A stretch of 51,180 nt of DNA from an uncultured Eisenbergiella sp. GTDB taxonomy: Bacteria > Bacillota > Clostridia > Lachnospirales > Lachnospiraceae. The DNA lies in assembly GCA_947627215.1 (NCBI GenBank), contig CANQVD010000028.1, positions 1-51,180 on the forward strand, written 5' to 3'. The notes below the pieces were generated by a model. The model worked only from the letters and a program-made list of their open reading frames with translations, did no database searches and was not told the DNA's origin. Below, piece by piece: positions 17,462 through 25,415 of the stretch. How positions within the stretch are numbered: position 1 is the stretch's first letter; each line of letters begins with the position of its first letter. Both the position numbers and the translations under genes were made by a program.

Positions 17462-18662
17462 CCCGATAACCTCCGTTCCTTCTGAAATTCTTCTGTGGCT
17501 TCGCCTTCGGCTCCAGAAGACATACCGCCTCCGTACTCCCTGTCCAGGGGAACATGTCTACCGGCCAGACCTCTCTGGCCCAATAGCCCGCCTTCTCCAG
17601 AAGCCCGACATCGCGTTCCAGCGTCACGGGATCGCAGGACACGTAGACGATCCTGGACGGACGCAGCAGCGACGCGGCCTCCAGGAACTCCGGGCTGCTC
17701 CCCGCACGGGGCGGATCCAGAAACAGCACATCCACGCGCTCGCCGTCCGCCGCGCAGCTCTTCAGGAAATGCCCCGCATCGTCCCGGTAAAACCGGATAT
17801 TCTTCACCCCGTTCTCCTTCGCGTTGGCGACGGCGTCCCGCACGGCCTCCGGATTGCTCTCCACCCCCAGCACCTTTCCGGCGCGCCCCGCCGCTACGAT
17901 GCCGATGGTTCCTGTCCCGCAGTACGCGTCCACCGCGGTCTCCTTCCCGGTGAGCCCTGCCAGCTCCACCGCCTTTTCGTACAGCTTCTGAGCCTGAACG
18001 GGATTCACCTGATAAAAGGAAGCGGGCGAGATCCTGAACCGACAGCCGCAGAGGGCATCCTCGATATAGCCCTTTCCATACAGCGTCTGATACCGGTCTC
18101 CCAGGATCAGGCTGTCCGTGCGCGCGTTCACGTTCTGGACCACCGTGGTGATCTCCGGATGCGCCTTTAAAAGCGCCTCGACAAAATTGCGCCTGGACGG
18201 AAACACCGGCGACGCGGTCACAAGCACAACCATGACCTGTCCGGTAAAACGTCCGGAGCGGATCAGCACATAGCGCAGCAGCCCGCGGCCGCTGTCCTCG
18301 TCATAAACCTGGATCTTAAAGGAGCGCAGCAGTCCGCGGACCGTCTGCAGGATGGCGTCCGCCTCCGGCGCCTCGATCGCGCAGCGCTCCACCCGCACGA
18401 TGCGGTGGCTCCTTTCCTCATAGATGCCGGACACCGGGACGCCCCTTTCGTCCAGCCCGAACGCGGAGATCACCTTGTGCCGGTAATGCCAGGGCTCCTC
18501 CATGCCGATGACCGGATGCACCTTACAGTGGGACTGCATCAGTTCCCGGACCGTGCGGCGCTTTTCCTCAAGCTGCTTTTCGTAGGACAAATGCAGATAT
18601 TTACAGCCCCCGCACTGCTTATAATACGGGCAGGGGCCCGTCTGAAACCGTTCCCCCGCCAT
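17409..18662 (-). CDS. RumA/TrmA-family RNA (uracil-5-)-methyltransferase
   Basis: 417 residues. It uses S-adenosylmethionine to methylate a uridine, probably in 23S rRNA (RlmD/RlmCD type). N-terminal cysteines in CPYYKQCGGCKYLHL match the Fe-S cluster of the family, and there is no TRAM domain ahead of it. The SAM-binding motif is AVDAYCGTGTIGI (about 285). FLDPPRAGSSPEF precedes the catalytic cysteine in VYVSCDPVTLERD (about 370). The ATG overlaps the preceding nitroreductase stop (TAATG), so the two are coupled. Its tail overlaps the GH105 start. The exact target base cannot be told. Confidence 0.9.
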   Translation of the reverse strand: MAGERFQTGPCPYYKQCGGCKYLHLSYEKQLEEKRRTVRELMQSHCKVHPVIGMEEPWHYRHKVISAFGLDERGVPVSGIYEERSHRIVRVERCAIEAPEADAILQTVRGLLRSFKIQVYDEDSGRGLLRYVLIRSGRFTGQVMVVLVTASPVFPSRRNFVEALLKAHPEITTVVQNVNARTDSLILGDRYQTLYGKGYIEDALCGCRFRISPASFYQVNPVQAQKLYEKAVELAGLTGKETAVDAYCGTGTIGIVAAGRAGKVLGVESNPEAVRDAVANAKENGVKNIRFYRDDAGHFLKSCAADGERVDVLFLDPPRAGSSPEFLEAASLLRPSRIVYVSCDPVTLERDVGLLEKAGYWAREVWPVDMFPWTGSTEAVCLLEPKAKPQKNFRRNGGYRDGRAEAKGKHAKGEGIH

Positions 18663-19231
18663 TACAGAATGATATCCTCCAGTCTTCTCTTGGGAACATA
18701 GTGTACGTCGTTCTCATCCCTGTAATAAGCGGTTTTTCCGTCCTCTCCCACCTCCGTCAGGACCACCGTCTCCGCCGGCTTTCCAAACGCCACGATCAGA
18801 AGCGGGGTGAGCTCTTCTGCCAGCCCCAGCGCTTTCTTCACCGCATCCGGGCTGAAATTTCCGATCATACAGCCGCCAAGCCCCTGATCGACGGCCGCCA
18901 GCAGCATGGTCTGCGCCACGATGCCCACATCCTTTAAAAACGGTCCGGCGGCGATCTTCGTATCCTGACAGATGACGATGAACGCGGTCGGATGCATTCC
19001 CTCGTGGGGCAGGGTCAACTGCGGCAGCGCCGCCGCCCATTTCGTCATGGCCTGAATCTGATCCACCTGATCCTTCTCCCAGGCGAGATAATATTTGAAC
19101 GGCTGCTTATTCACGCTGGATGCCGTGAGCCTGGCGCAGTCCACGAACTCCAGCAGCTCCTCCTTCGTAATCTTACGGGATTCGTCAAAACCGCGGTAAC
19201 TCCGATTGCGTTTTACAAGGTCTTTAAACAT
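18662..19231 (-). CDS. Nitroreductase-family flavoprotein
   Basis: 189 residues from ATG 19231 (MFKDLVKRNRSYRGF), with AAGGAG upstream. The N-terminal RNRSYRGFD motif and the C-terminal GLGGCMIGNF near 130 are typical of small FMN-dependent nitroreductases, which reduce nitro groups or quinones with NAD(P)H. The substrate is unknown. It ends inside the start codon of the RNA methyltransferase. The upstream rplT terminator lies about 55 bases before the ATG, yet I see no good promoter in that gap, so some read-through is possible. Confidence 0.88.
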   Translation of the reverse strand: MFKDLVKRNRSYRGFDESRKITKEELLEFVDCARLTASSVNKQPFKYYLAWEKDQVDQIQAMTKWAAALPQLTLPHEGMHPTAFIVICQDTKIAAGPFLKDVGIVAQTMLLAAVDQGLGGCMIGNFSPDAVKKALGLAEELTPLLIVAFGKPAETVVLTEVGEDGKTAYYRDENDVHYVPKRRLEDIIL

Positions 19232-19285
19232 AGGTAAGAACTCCTTTCCATCCGCCGGGATTCCGTGCCGCTCCCTGCGGAAATA

Positions 19286-19341
19286 CAAAAAGCTGACTCC
19301 TTCTGTACGATCGCTTCACACAAAAGTCATCAGCTTCCTTT
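19286..19341 (-). terminator. Terminator after rplT
   Basis: On the minus strand AGCTGA and CTTTTGT pair with ACAGAAG and TCAGCT in a long hairpin that ends in five Ts. It closes the infC-rpmI-rplT operon about 55 bases past rplT. Confidence 0.75.
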
Positions 19342-19397
19342 GTTCTGCAGCATTCTTTCCCGGGTTGATGCCTTTCGGTGATCCAGGGGGAACAGAT

Positions 19398-19754
19398 TTA
19401 TGCGATTTTGGTCTTCGCCAGCTCAGCCAGCGTCGCAAAGCCTTCCGCGTCGTTCACCGCCATCTCGGCAAGCATCTTTCTGTTGATCTCCACGCCGGCC
19501 TGCTTCAGCCCGTACATGAATCTGGAATAGGACAGGCCGTTGATCCTGGCCGCCGCATTGATGCGTGCGATCCAGAGCTGCCTCATCTGGCGCTTTCTCT
19601 CCTTGCGGCCCACATAGGAAGCGGCCAGCGCCCTCATCACATACTGCTTCGCAATCCTGTACTGTGTTCTCTTCGCGCCCTTAAAGCCCTTTACGAGCTT
19701 CAATACTCTATTGTGTTTCTTTCTGGCATTCATGCCACCCTTAATTCTCGCCAT
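19398..19754 (-). CDS. rplT: Ribosomal protein L20
   Basis: 118 residues, the standard length, starting [16 protein letters not shown] and highly basic throughout. L20 binds 23S rRNA early in 50S assembly. In many Firmicutes it also represses its own operon through the infC leader. The motif [15 protein letters not shown] and the C-terminal LAKTKIA are typical. It is the third gene of infC-rpmI-rplT, 22 bases after rpmI. Confidence 0.98.
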   Translation of the reverse strand: MARIKGGMNARKKHNRVLKLVKGFKGAKRTQYRIAKQYVMRALAASYVGRKERKRQMRQLWIARINAAARINGLSYSRFMYGLKQAGVEINRKMLAEMAVNDAEGFATLAELAKTKIA

Positions 19755-19776
19755 CTCAAAAAATCCTCCTTACGAC

Positions 19777-19974
19777 TTATAAATACGGCATAATCTTCTT
19801 CATATTCTTAACATTGGCAGCGTCCGTAATCGTCGCTTTCCTGAGATTTCTCTTTCTCTTTGTGGATTTCTTCGTTAAGATATGGCTCTTGTAAGCTTTA
19901 TTTCTCTTTAACTTACCGTTACCGGTCAATTTGAACCGTTTCGCAGCGGACCTGCTCGTCTTCATTTTAGGCAT
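19777..19974 (-). CDS. rpmI: Ribosomal protein L35
   Basis: 65 residues, the standard length, beginning [15 protein letters not shown] with the LTGNGKLKR motif and the [14 protein letters not shown] stretch of L35. A very basic 50S subunit protein. It sits between infC and rplT, as in nearly all bacteria, with AGGAGG upstream of the ATG. Confidence 0.98.
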   Translation of the reverse strand: MPKMKTSRSAAKRFKLTGNGKLKRNKAYKSHILTKKSTKRKRNLRKATITDAANVKNMKKIMPYL

Positions 19975-20047
19975 GTCTGTGATCTCCTCCTGTTACAACT
20001 TTTTCAGTCCGTTTTCCCTGAGCTCTGATACATCCAAAAAGCGAAGA

Positions 20048-20554
20048 TCAGCGTTTCTCAGTCAAAAACATTATCATGCTCCTGCCTTCCACCTTCGGGG
20101 GCTTCTCCATCACGGAAATGTCCGAAAGCATCCGGGCAAAGTCATCCAGAATGTGCTTGCTGGTTGACATATGCGCCATTTCACGACCGCGGAAACGCAG
20201 CGTGACCTTTACGCGGTTCCCCTTCTCCAGGAACTTCCGCGCCGCGTTCGCCTTGGTGTTCAAATCATTCGTATCAATGTTGGGAGACATCCGGATCTCT
20301 TTGATCTCGATGGTCTTCTGCTTCCTTCTCGCATCCTTTTCCTTGCGCGCAAGCTCATATCTGTACTTACCGTAATCCACGATCTTGCACACGGGAGGCT
20401 TGGCGGTGGGCGCGATCTTCACCAGATCCAGGCCCGCTTCCTCCGCAAGCCTCAGCGCGTCGCGCGCCGGCATGATCCCGAGCTGCTGCCCATTTTCCCC
20501 GATCAGACGGACCTCACGGTCCCTGATCTGTTCGTTGATAAATAATTCGCTAAT
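20048..20554 (-). CDS. infC: Translation initiation factor IF-3, ATT start
   Basis: 168 residues. IF-3 keeps the 30S subunit free and checks the start codon. The N-domain (INEQIRDREVRLIGENG) and C-domain (EIRMSPNIDTNDL to the end) are complete. The best start is ATT at 20554, seven bases after GGAGGG. The only nearby in-frame ATG (20569) has that Shine-Dalgarno running through it, so it cannot use it. In E. coli infC also starts with AUU, and IF-3 represses its own translation by rejecting that codon. The leader upstream also holds a terminator, giving two layers of control. Confidence 0.93.
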   Translation of the reverse strand: MSELFINEQIRDREVRLIGENGQQLGIMPARDALRLAEEAGLDLVKIAPTAKPPVCKIVDYGKYRYELARKEKDARRKQKTIEIKEIRMSPNIDTNDLNTKANAARKFLEKGNRVKVTLRFRGREMAHMSTSKHILDDFARMLSDISVMEKPPKVEGRSMIMFLTEKR

Positions 20555-20586
20555 GGCTTTTCCCTCCATAAGATGAAATAGAACAT

Positions 20587-20760
20587 AAAAAAGCGGATAC
20601 CCGCAGATATCCACTCCCGATTCCCGGCCCGTCCGTACGCTGTGCACGAACCCATCCCAATACCGCATCCGCGCACACGGTGAACCAAAAATATGAACGC
20701 CTGTCAGCCCAATCGCCACAGGGTGAGAGTGAAACTCTGCTTGTATGCCAGCGCACCAAA
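20587..20760 (-). promoter_or_regulatory. infC-rpmI-rplT leader with attenuator
   Basis: The leader between tRNA-Pro and infC ends in a clear hairpin, GTGGATA pairing with TATCCGC (20613-20594), followed by seven Ts about 33 bases before the infC start. Upstream segments such as CAGAGTTTCACTCTCACC resemble the autoregulatory infC/L20 leaders of Firmicutes, in which L20 binding favours the terminator. The family assignment is from memory; the terminator is plain in the sequence. Confidence 0.7.
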
Positions 20761-20772
20761 GAAGTGCGCCAG

Positions 20773-20845
20773 TCGGAGTGACAAGACTTGAACTTGCGGC
20801 CTCTTCGTCCCTAACGAAGCGCTCTACCACCTGAGCCACACCCCG
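20773..20845 (-). tRNA. tRNA-Pro(AGG)
   Basis: The 73-base minus-strand cloverleaf has acceptor CGGGGTG/CACTCCG with the C1-G72 pair typical of bacterial tRNA-Pro and anticodon stem CTTCG/CGAAG. The loop TTAGGGA gives anticodon AGG, reading CCU. The T arm is GCAAG/CTTGT. CCA is not encoded. An A at position 34 is uncommon in bacteria outside tRNA-Arg(ACG). It lies directly upstream of the infC leader. Confidence 0.92.
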
Positions 20846-20870
20846 ATGTCCGCATAACCGGACATTTGAT

Positions 20871-20899
20871 ATCTTACCCCAATCTCCCCTATAAGTCAA
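20871..20899 (-). promoter_or_regulatory. Promoter of tRNA-Pro, probably reading into infC
   Basis: The minus strand reads TTGACT (20899-20894), 17 bases, TAAGAT (20876-20871), placing the start about 20 bases before the tRNA. I see no T-run terminator between the tRNA and the infC leader attenuator, so this may also be the infC operon promoter. Confidence 0.7.
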
Positions 20900-20936
20900 T
20901 ACCCAATTTTCAAAAACTTTGCCCTATGTACCTCCC

Positions 20937-21165
20937 CCGCCGGGAAACAGCCAGGCCGCCGCCAGCCGGGAAGCCTGTGCCAGCCGGACCGGAACACCGT
21001 CCTTTTCCGGACACGCTTCCGCTCGAAGAAAAGCGCAGTGGTCCTAGGCTCGAAAATACCTCGCCAAGGACCAGCGCTTTTCTGACGGTCCGGGAAAATG
21101 GACGGTGTTCCGGTCCGGCTGGCACAGGCTTCCCGGCTGGCGGCGGCCTGGCTGCTTCGCGGCGG
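20937..21165. repeat. 229 bp composite palindrome (copy C)
   Basis: Outer arms of about 75 bases (20937-21010 and 21092-21165) are near-perfect inverted copies. The inner stem pairs AGAAAAGCGC with GCGCTTTTCT and GTGGTCC with GGACCA around the loop that copy A also carries (TAGGCTCGAAAATACC and on). It begins 12 bases after the stop of the DUF1540 gene. Its outer arms have little in common with those of copy B although the core is shared. No gene is seen between 20900 and 21176. Confidence 0.88.
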
Positions 21166-21176
21166 AGCGGGACGGA

Positions 21177-21494
21177 TCAGCGCTCCCTGAAGGTGGAGCA
21201 CTCGGTTTCCCGGCAGTCCTGGGCGCCGCAGCCCCGAATATCCACATGTTCCGCATAACACCGATAGTTGGTATTGTAGGTGCACTTCACTGCTTCACAG
21301 TCGATGCTGATGGTATTGCAGGGATGATCGTCCATCGAATTGCGCGCCCGTCCCTCGGGTTCCTCCCGGAAGCTCTCGCAGCAGGTCTGCCCGCTGCTGT
21401 CGGCCCGCATGCCGCCCACCATGATATCGCCCTTGCAGCAGCAGTCGCTGTTGTTGTAAAGGCAGTTTTCCACTCCGCATCTCAATTCCGCCAT
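21177..21494 (-). CDS. DUF1540 protein with two Cys-rich repeats
   Basis: 105 residues, ATG 21494 with GAAGGAGG upstream. Two copies of the roughly 40-residue DUF1540 unit are present: LRCGVENCLYNNSDCCCKGDI (about 4-45) and ISIDCEAVKCTYNTNYRCYAEHV (about 62-103). Each has four or more cysteines and ends in C-x-S/T-F. Such units are thought to bind metal and are common in spore-forming Firmicutes, but the function is unknown. It follows thrS on the same strand by 156 bases, with no clear promoter or terminator in between, and ends just before the palindrome. Confidence 0.88.
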   Translation of the reverse strand: MAELRCGVENCLYNNSDCCCKGDIMVGGMRADSSGQTCCESFREEPEGRARNSMDDHPCNTISIDCEAVKCTYNTNYRCYAEHVDIRGCGAQDCRETECSTFRER

Positions 21495-21650
21495 ACTGTC
21501 CTCCTTCTGCCGCTTCGCGCGGCCGGCTCATTTCCGCCGGGGCCCTGGCCCGCGGCCTCATTTCCTAGTCTGGACAGACGGCGCGCGGATTATGCGCCCT
21601 TTCGCCGCACATCCGCGCCTTTTGTGAACTCCCTCAAACCGATTGCGGGA

Positions 21651-23576
21651 TCACGCATCCTTTTCCGCACGGTTCGTTCTGGATGCGATCTCCTCCTGTA
21701 TCGCGCCGATAAACGCCTCCAGCGTCTTCGCGCCCTCGTCCCCGGCGAAACGGCTTCTGACCGCCACCGTATTGTTTTCTTCCTCCTTCTGGCCCACCAC
21801 AAGCATATAAGGCACCCTGGCATTCTGGGCCTCCCGGATCTTATAGCCGATCTTTTCGGAGCGCATATCCAGCTCCGCGCGCACGCCGGCCCCGTCCAGC
21901 TTCTCCTTCACCCGCTGCGCATACGCCATATATTTATCGGAGATCGGCAGCACGCGGACCTGCACCGGCGCGAGCCAGGTGGGGAACGCGCCCGCAAAAT
22001 GCTCGATCAGAATGCCGATGAACCGCTCGATGGAGCCGAACACCACGCGATGGATCATGATAGGCCTGTGCTTCTCCCCGTCCGGGCCGATGTACTCCAG
22101 ACCGAAGCGCTGCGGAAGCTGGAAATCCAGTTGAATCGTGCCGCACTGCCAGGTTCTGCCGATGCAGTCCACCAGATGGAAGTCGATCTTGGGCCCGTAA
22201 AACGCGCCGTCTCCTTCATTGATCACATAATCCAGCCCCAGCTCGTCCAGTGCGCCCTGCAGCGCCGAGGTCGCCATTTCCCAGTCCTCATCGCTTCCCA
22301 TGGAATCCTCCGGTCTGGTGGAAAGCTCCACATGATAGGGGAAGCCGAACAGGGAATACACCTCGTCGATCAATGCCACCACGCCCTTGATCTCGTCCTT
22401 GATCTGCTCCGGCGTCATGAAGATATGGGCATCGTCCTGCGTGAAGCAGCGCACCCGCATCAGACCATGAAGCTGTCCGGATTTTTCGTGCCTGTGCACG
22501 ATCCCCAGCTCTCCCATGCGCATGGGCAGATCCCGGTAGGAACGGGACTCGGAGGCATAGACCAGGACGCCGCCGGGACAGTTCATGGGCTTGATGGCAT
22601 AATCCTGCTCGTCGATCACGGTCGTGTACATGTTGTTTTTGTAATGATCCCAGTGGCCCGAGGTTTCCCAGAGACTGCGGTTCAGTATGATGGGCGTGGA
22701 GATCTCCACATACCCCGCCTTCTTATGAAGCTGCCTCCAGTAATCCAGCAGCGTGTTTTTCAAAACCATGCCCTTGGGCAGATAAAACGGGAAGCCGGGG
22801 CCGGCCTCATGCATCATGAACAGGCCCAGTTCCTTTCCCAGCTTTCTGTGATCGCGCTTCTTAGCCTCCTCCATCATGGTGATGTAGCTGTCCAGCTCTT
22901 CCTTTTTGGAAAATGCGGTGGCGTACAGCCTGGTGAGCATTTTGTTGTGCTCATCCCCTCTCCAGTACGCGCCCGCCAGGCTCATGATCTTAAAGGCCTT
23001 TCCCACATCCTTTGTGCACATCAAATGCGGGCCGGCGCACAGATCCACGAACTCGCCCTGGCGGTAAAAGCTGATCTCCGCGTCCGCGGGCAGGTCCTCG
23101 ATCAGCTCCACCTTATAGGGCTCATTGCGCTCCTTCATATAGGCGATGGCATCTTCTCTGGACTGCGTAAAGCGTTCGATCTTCAGATCTTCCTTGATGA
23201 TCTTTTTCATCTCCGCTTCGATCTTTTCAAAATCGTCGCTGGTCAGCGGGCTCTCAAAATCCATGTCATAATAAAAGCCGTCCGCGATGGAAGGGCCGAT
23301 GGCCAGCTTCACATTCGGATACAGGCGCTTCACCGCCTGGGCCATCACATGGCTGGCCGTATGGCGCAGCACCGAAAGCCCCTCCGCGTCCTTCGCGGTA
23401 AGGATGCTGACGTTCGCGTCTTCTGCCACCACGGTGCGCAGGTCGGCCACCTCGCCGTTGACCTCTCCCGCGCAGGCAGCTCTCGCCAGCCCTTCGCTGA
23501 TGTCCTTCGCGATCTCCAGCACCGACATGGGCGCCGCATATTCCTTGACGGAACCGTCCTTCAGCGTGATCTTCAT
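21651..23576 (-). CDS. thrS: Threonyl-tRNA synthetase
   Basis: 641 residues, the full family length. Domain order is TGS (about 1-62), the editing domain (about 65-225, with the HTASHVMAQAVKRLYP motif), the class II catalytic core (about 240-535) and the anticodon-binding domain (about 540-641). MNCPGGVLVY, the zinc/threonine-site motif, and the class II signatures are intact. It charges tRNA-Thr in the cytoplasm. Expression should rise on threonine starvation through the T-box leader at 23612-23985. Confidence 0.98.
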   Translation of the reverse strand: MKITLKDGSVKEYAAPMSVLEIAKDISEGLARAACAGEVNGEVADLRTVVAEDANVSILTAKDAEGLSVLRHTASHVMAQAVKRLYPNVKLAIGPSIADGFYYDMDFESPLTSDDFEKIEAEMKKIIKEDLKIERFTQSREDAIAYMKERNEPYKVELIEDLPADAEISFYRQGEFVDLCAGPHLMCTKDVGKAFKIMSLAGAYWRGDEHNKMLTRLYATAFSKKEELDSYITMMEEAKKRDHRKLGKELGLFMMHEAGPGFPFYLPKGMVLKNTLLDYWRQLHKKAGYVEISTPIILNRSLWETSGHWDHYKNNMYTTVIDEQDYAIKPMNCPGGVLVYASESRSYRDLPMRMGELGIVHRHEKSGQLHGLMRVRCFTQDDAHIFMTPEQIKDEIKGVVALIDEVYSLFGFPYHVELSTRPEDSMGSDEDWEMATSALQGALDELGLDYVINEGDGAFYGPKIDFHLVDCIGRTWQCGTIQLDFQLPQRFGLEYIGPDGEKHRPIMIHRVVFGSIERFIGILIEHFAGAFPTWLAPVQVRVLPISDKYMAYAQRVKEKLDGAGVRAELDMRSEKIGYKIREAQNARVPYMLVVGQKEEENNTVAVRSRFAGDEGAKTLEAFIGAIQEEIASRTNRAEKDA

Positions 23577-23611
23577 TTTCCTTTTCTCCTCCTGTCAAAA
23601 CAAATATACGG

Positions 23612-23985
23612 TATCATAAAAAAACGTCCCGGCACGCTCCCGCCCGCTTTGGCCCGGCGCATCGGCGCCGTCCTTCACGGTGAGATCATGTCTGGGACGT
23701 ATCGGCGCGCAGGCGCGCCTTCTGGGACAAAGCGGCCATCCGCCGCCGTCACATTCTACGCGGTTCCACCCAGTTTGCCCCTGTCCGGATCCGGACAGGA
23801 ACCACCTCGTTGGATGATGATAACGGAATCACCGGGCCGGATTGGGGCCGCTCGGAGCCGGTCTTCAGCATGGGCATCTGTCGGGCGCTTCCAGCACTGC
23901 ACCGTCTGCGGCGGCGCGGCGTCCTTCTCTGGCACAGCGGGCCCTGCCTACTGTTCTCGTCAACGCATTGTCTTTATCGGCTATA
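23612..23985 (-). promoter_or_regulatory. T-box riboswitch, threonine-specific, ahead of thrS
   Basis: The minus strand carries the T-box sequence GGGTGGAACCGCG (23771-23759). Near the 5' end is a stem I region with GACGAGAACAGTA and an AG-rich bulge. The specifier is most likely ACC (Thr) at 23862-23860 within TGAAGACCGG. The terminator pairs ACGTCCC (near 23700) with GGGACGT and ends in seven Ts (23623-23617). Uncharged tRNA-Thr should stabilise the antiterminator. The exact specifier loop was judged by eye. Confidence 0.93.
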
Positions 23986-23990
23986 GGGTC

Positions 23991-24019
23991 ATATTATCGC
24001 AAATACTTCCGGTTGTAAA
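23991..24019 (-). promoter_or_regulatory. Promoter of thrS
   Basis: TTTACA (24019-24014), 17 bases and TAATAT (23996-23991) on the minus strand place the start at the 5' end of the T-box. Confidence 0.75.
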
Positions 24020-24067
24020 GACCTTTCCTGCATTTTGGAACGAATCCGTACATTCCGGAACAGGCCC

Positions 24068-24574
24068 TTATTTATTTCTGCCGCAGCACTTTTTATACTT
24101 TTTGCCGCTGCCGCAGGGGCAGGGATCGTTGGGGTAGACCCTGGGCTCCTTGACCACCGTCGTGGAACGCTTCTGCTCCTTATAGAGCTCCTTCCGGGTC
24201 TCCTCGTCAAAAATGGCGTCCCACTCTTCCAGGTTGTACAGCCATTCCGCGTCTGCGGCCACCATATTTTTATAGAGGCGCGTCGTGTCAAATCCGAGGC
24301 TGACCGCGGTATCCTCCTCCATCTCGTCAATGGGGTTGGGCTCCACCAGGCTGTCATTGATACCGTCCAGAAACCCCGTCATGATCATGATATCGACGCC
24401 GTATTTCTCCGCCAGCTCCTTTACAGTCCCGGTAACGACCACATCCGGCTCCTTCAGGAGCTGCCTGTAGATCGCCTTTTCCTGATCAAAATAATCTGCC
24501 CAGAACTTCTGCAGCCTGCCCCGATCGGTCTCCTGATCGTACGCCATATCTCTCCATTGCTTTAATAACGCCAT
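24068..24574 (-). CDS. SEC-C motif protein
   Basis: 168 residues. The last 20 residues are a SEC-C zinc-binding motif, [15 protein letters not shown], as found at the SecA C-terminus and in many small proteins. The front part is mostly helical and acidic, with [20 protein letters not shown] and [11 protein letters not shown] cannot name a precise function. Proteins of this kind are common in clostridia. It has its own promoter (24676-24704) and is separated from thrS by the T-box promoter and leader. Confidence 0.85.
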   Translation of the reverse strand: MALLKQWRDMAYDQETDRGRLQKFWADYFDQEKAIYRQLLKEPDVVVTGTVKELAEKYGVDIMIMTGFLDGINDSLVEPNPIDEMEEDTAVSLGFDTTRLYKNMVAADAEWLYNLEEWDAIFDEETRKELYKEQKRSTTVVKEPRVYPNDPCPCGSGKKYKKCCGRNK

Positions 24575-24675
24575 CTTTCCACCTCATCCAATCGTACAGT
24601 ACGTATCCCCGCTTCGCCCTTTCCGAAGCGGCAGGGCCTCTCCCCGCGCTCCGGAAAGCGGACCCTTTTTTATAT

Positions 24676-24704
24676 AGTATAGCTCACGCCCGCGATAAGC
24701 GCAA
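24676..24704 (-). promoter_or_regulatory. Promoter of the SEC-C gene
   Basis: TTGCGC (24704-24699), 17 bases, TATACT (24681-24676). The roughly 95-base leader contains the hairpin CCGCTTCG/CGAAGCGG. The rest of the gap 24705-24816 shows only T/C-rich sequence and no gene. Confidence 0.7.
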
Positions 24705-24816
24705 GCTTTTTCGTATTCCTCCCTTTCCGGACCGCATTCCCTCTCTTTCCGGATTCCTCATTTTCTTCCCTTTTTCATTCCCCCACGGCCGTGCGCCGAA
24801 CGCCCTTCCGGCGGTC

Positions 24817-25263
24817 TCACAGATATTTCTTCAGTTCCCGGATGTTGCTTTCCTCAAAGTCCATCAGCTCCCGCGCGAGCTCCGTGGATTTTTCCCCCGC
24901 ATCCGCATTGTGGTTCATCGCCTTCCAGAGACTGGAAAGGCCGCCGCTGCTGGTCCGGATCATCATTTCCGCAAGGCGGCTGGTGGTGGTATTCAACAGC
25001 GTGTTCGCATGCAGAGAAGCGGAAAGCGCCAGCCGGCTCACCCGGTTTTCCGGCTCCGGCCGCTGGCTTGCGGCCAGGAGCTGCGCCTTCGCGCGGTCGT
25101 GCAGCTCCCCGTATTTGAAGGATTCCCTGGTGAGCATCAGCGCGAAATTATCGTCATACACCTTTTCCGTCAGATTTTCCAGCGCATGCAGGCTCATTTC
25201 CGTATTCTTCTGGATTGCCCGCAGCAGATTGATATCGTCCTTTTTGATGGCATTTTCCTTCAT
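24817..25263 (-). CDS. Helical protein of unknown function
   Basis: 148 residues, starting MKENAIKKDDINLLRA. It appears fully helical with four predicted helices: about 8-35, 42-70, 75-110 and 118-147. It has no membrane segment, cysteine or signal peptide. The layout resembles small four-helix-bundle proteins, but the conserved Glu/His pairs of ferritins are not present, and I do not recognise the family. It lies downstream of the SH3b gene on the same strand, after a hairpin at 25335-25368. Confidence 0.65.
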   Translation of the reverse strand: MKENAIKKDDINLLRAIQKNTEMSLHALENLTEKVYDDNFALMLTRESFKYGELHDRAKAQLLAASQRPEPENRVSRLALSASLHANTLLNTTTSRLAEMMIRTSSGGLSSLWKAMNHNADAGEKSTELARELMDFEESNIRELKKYL

Positions 25264-25334
25264 GTCCCATTCCCCGCCTTCCTCTCAGTCTTTTTGCAGA
25301 CCTGCCTGCAGCCCGTTTCCGGCCCGAAACAGAT

Positions 25335-25368
25335 AAAACCGGAGATACCTTTCGATACCTCCGGTTTC
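25335..25368 (-). terminator. Terminator after the SH3b gene
   Basis: On the minus strand AAACCGGAG pairs with CTCCGGTTT and TATC with GGTA around a GAAA loop, followed by TTTTAT. The U-run is short, so it may be leaky. Confidence 0.65.
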
Positions 25369-25415
25369 AGGATTCCCCGTTTTATTTCAGATCATACATG
25401 CATAAAGAGCGGGAC

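Noticed and set aside
21105-24137. A 1010-residue open frame on the plus strand opposite thrS, and similar long frames at 36088-38499 and 40041-42695
   Set aside because: They are shadow frames of high-GC genes on the other strand. They lack ribosome binding sites, have no recognisable motifs, and the opposite frames are clear thrS, ppk, pheA and ATPase genes.
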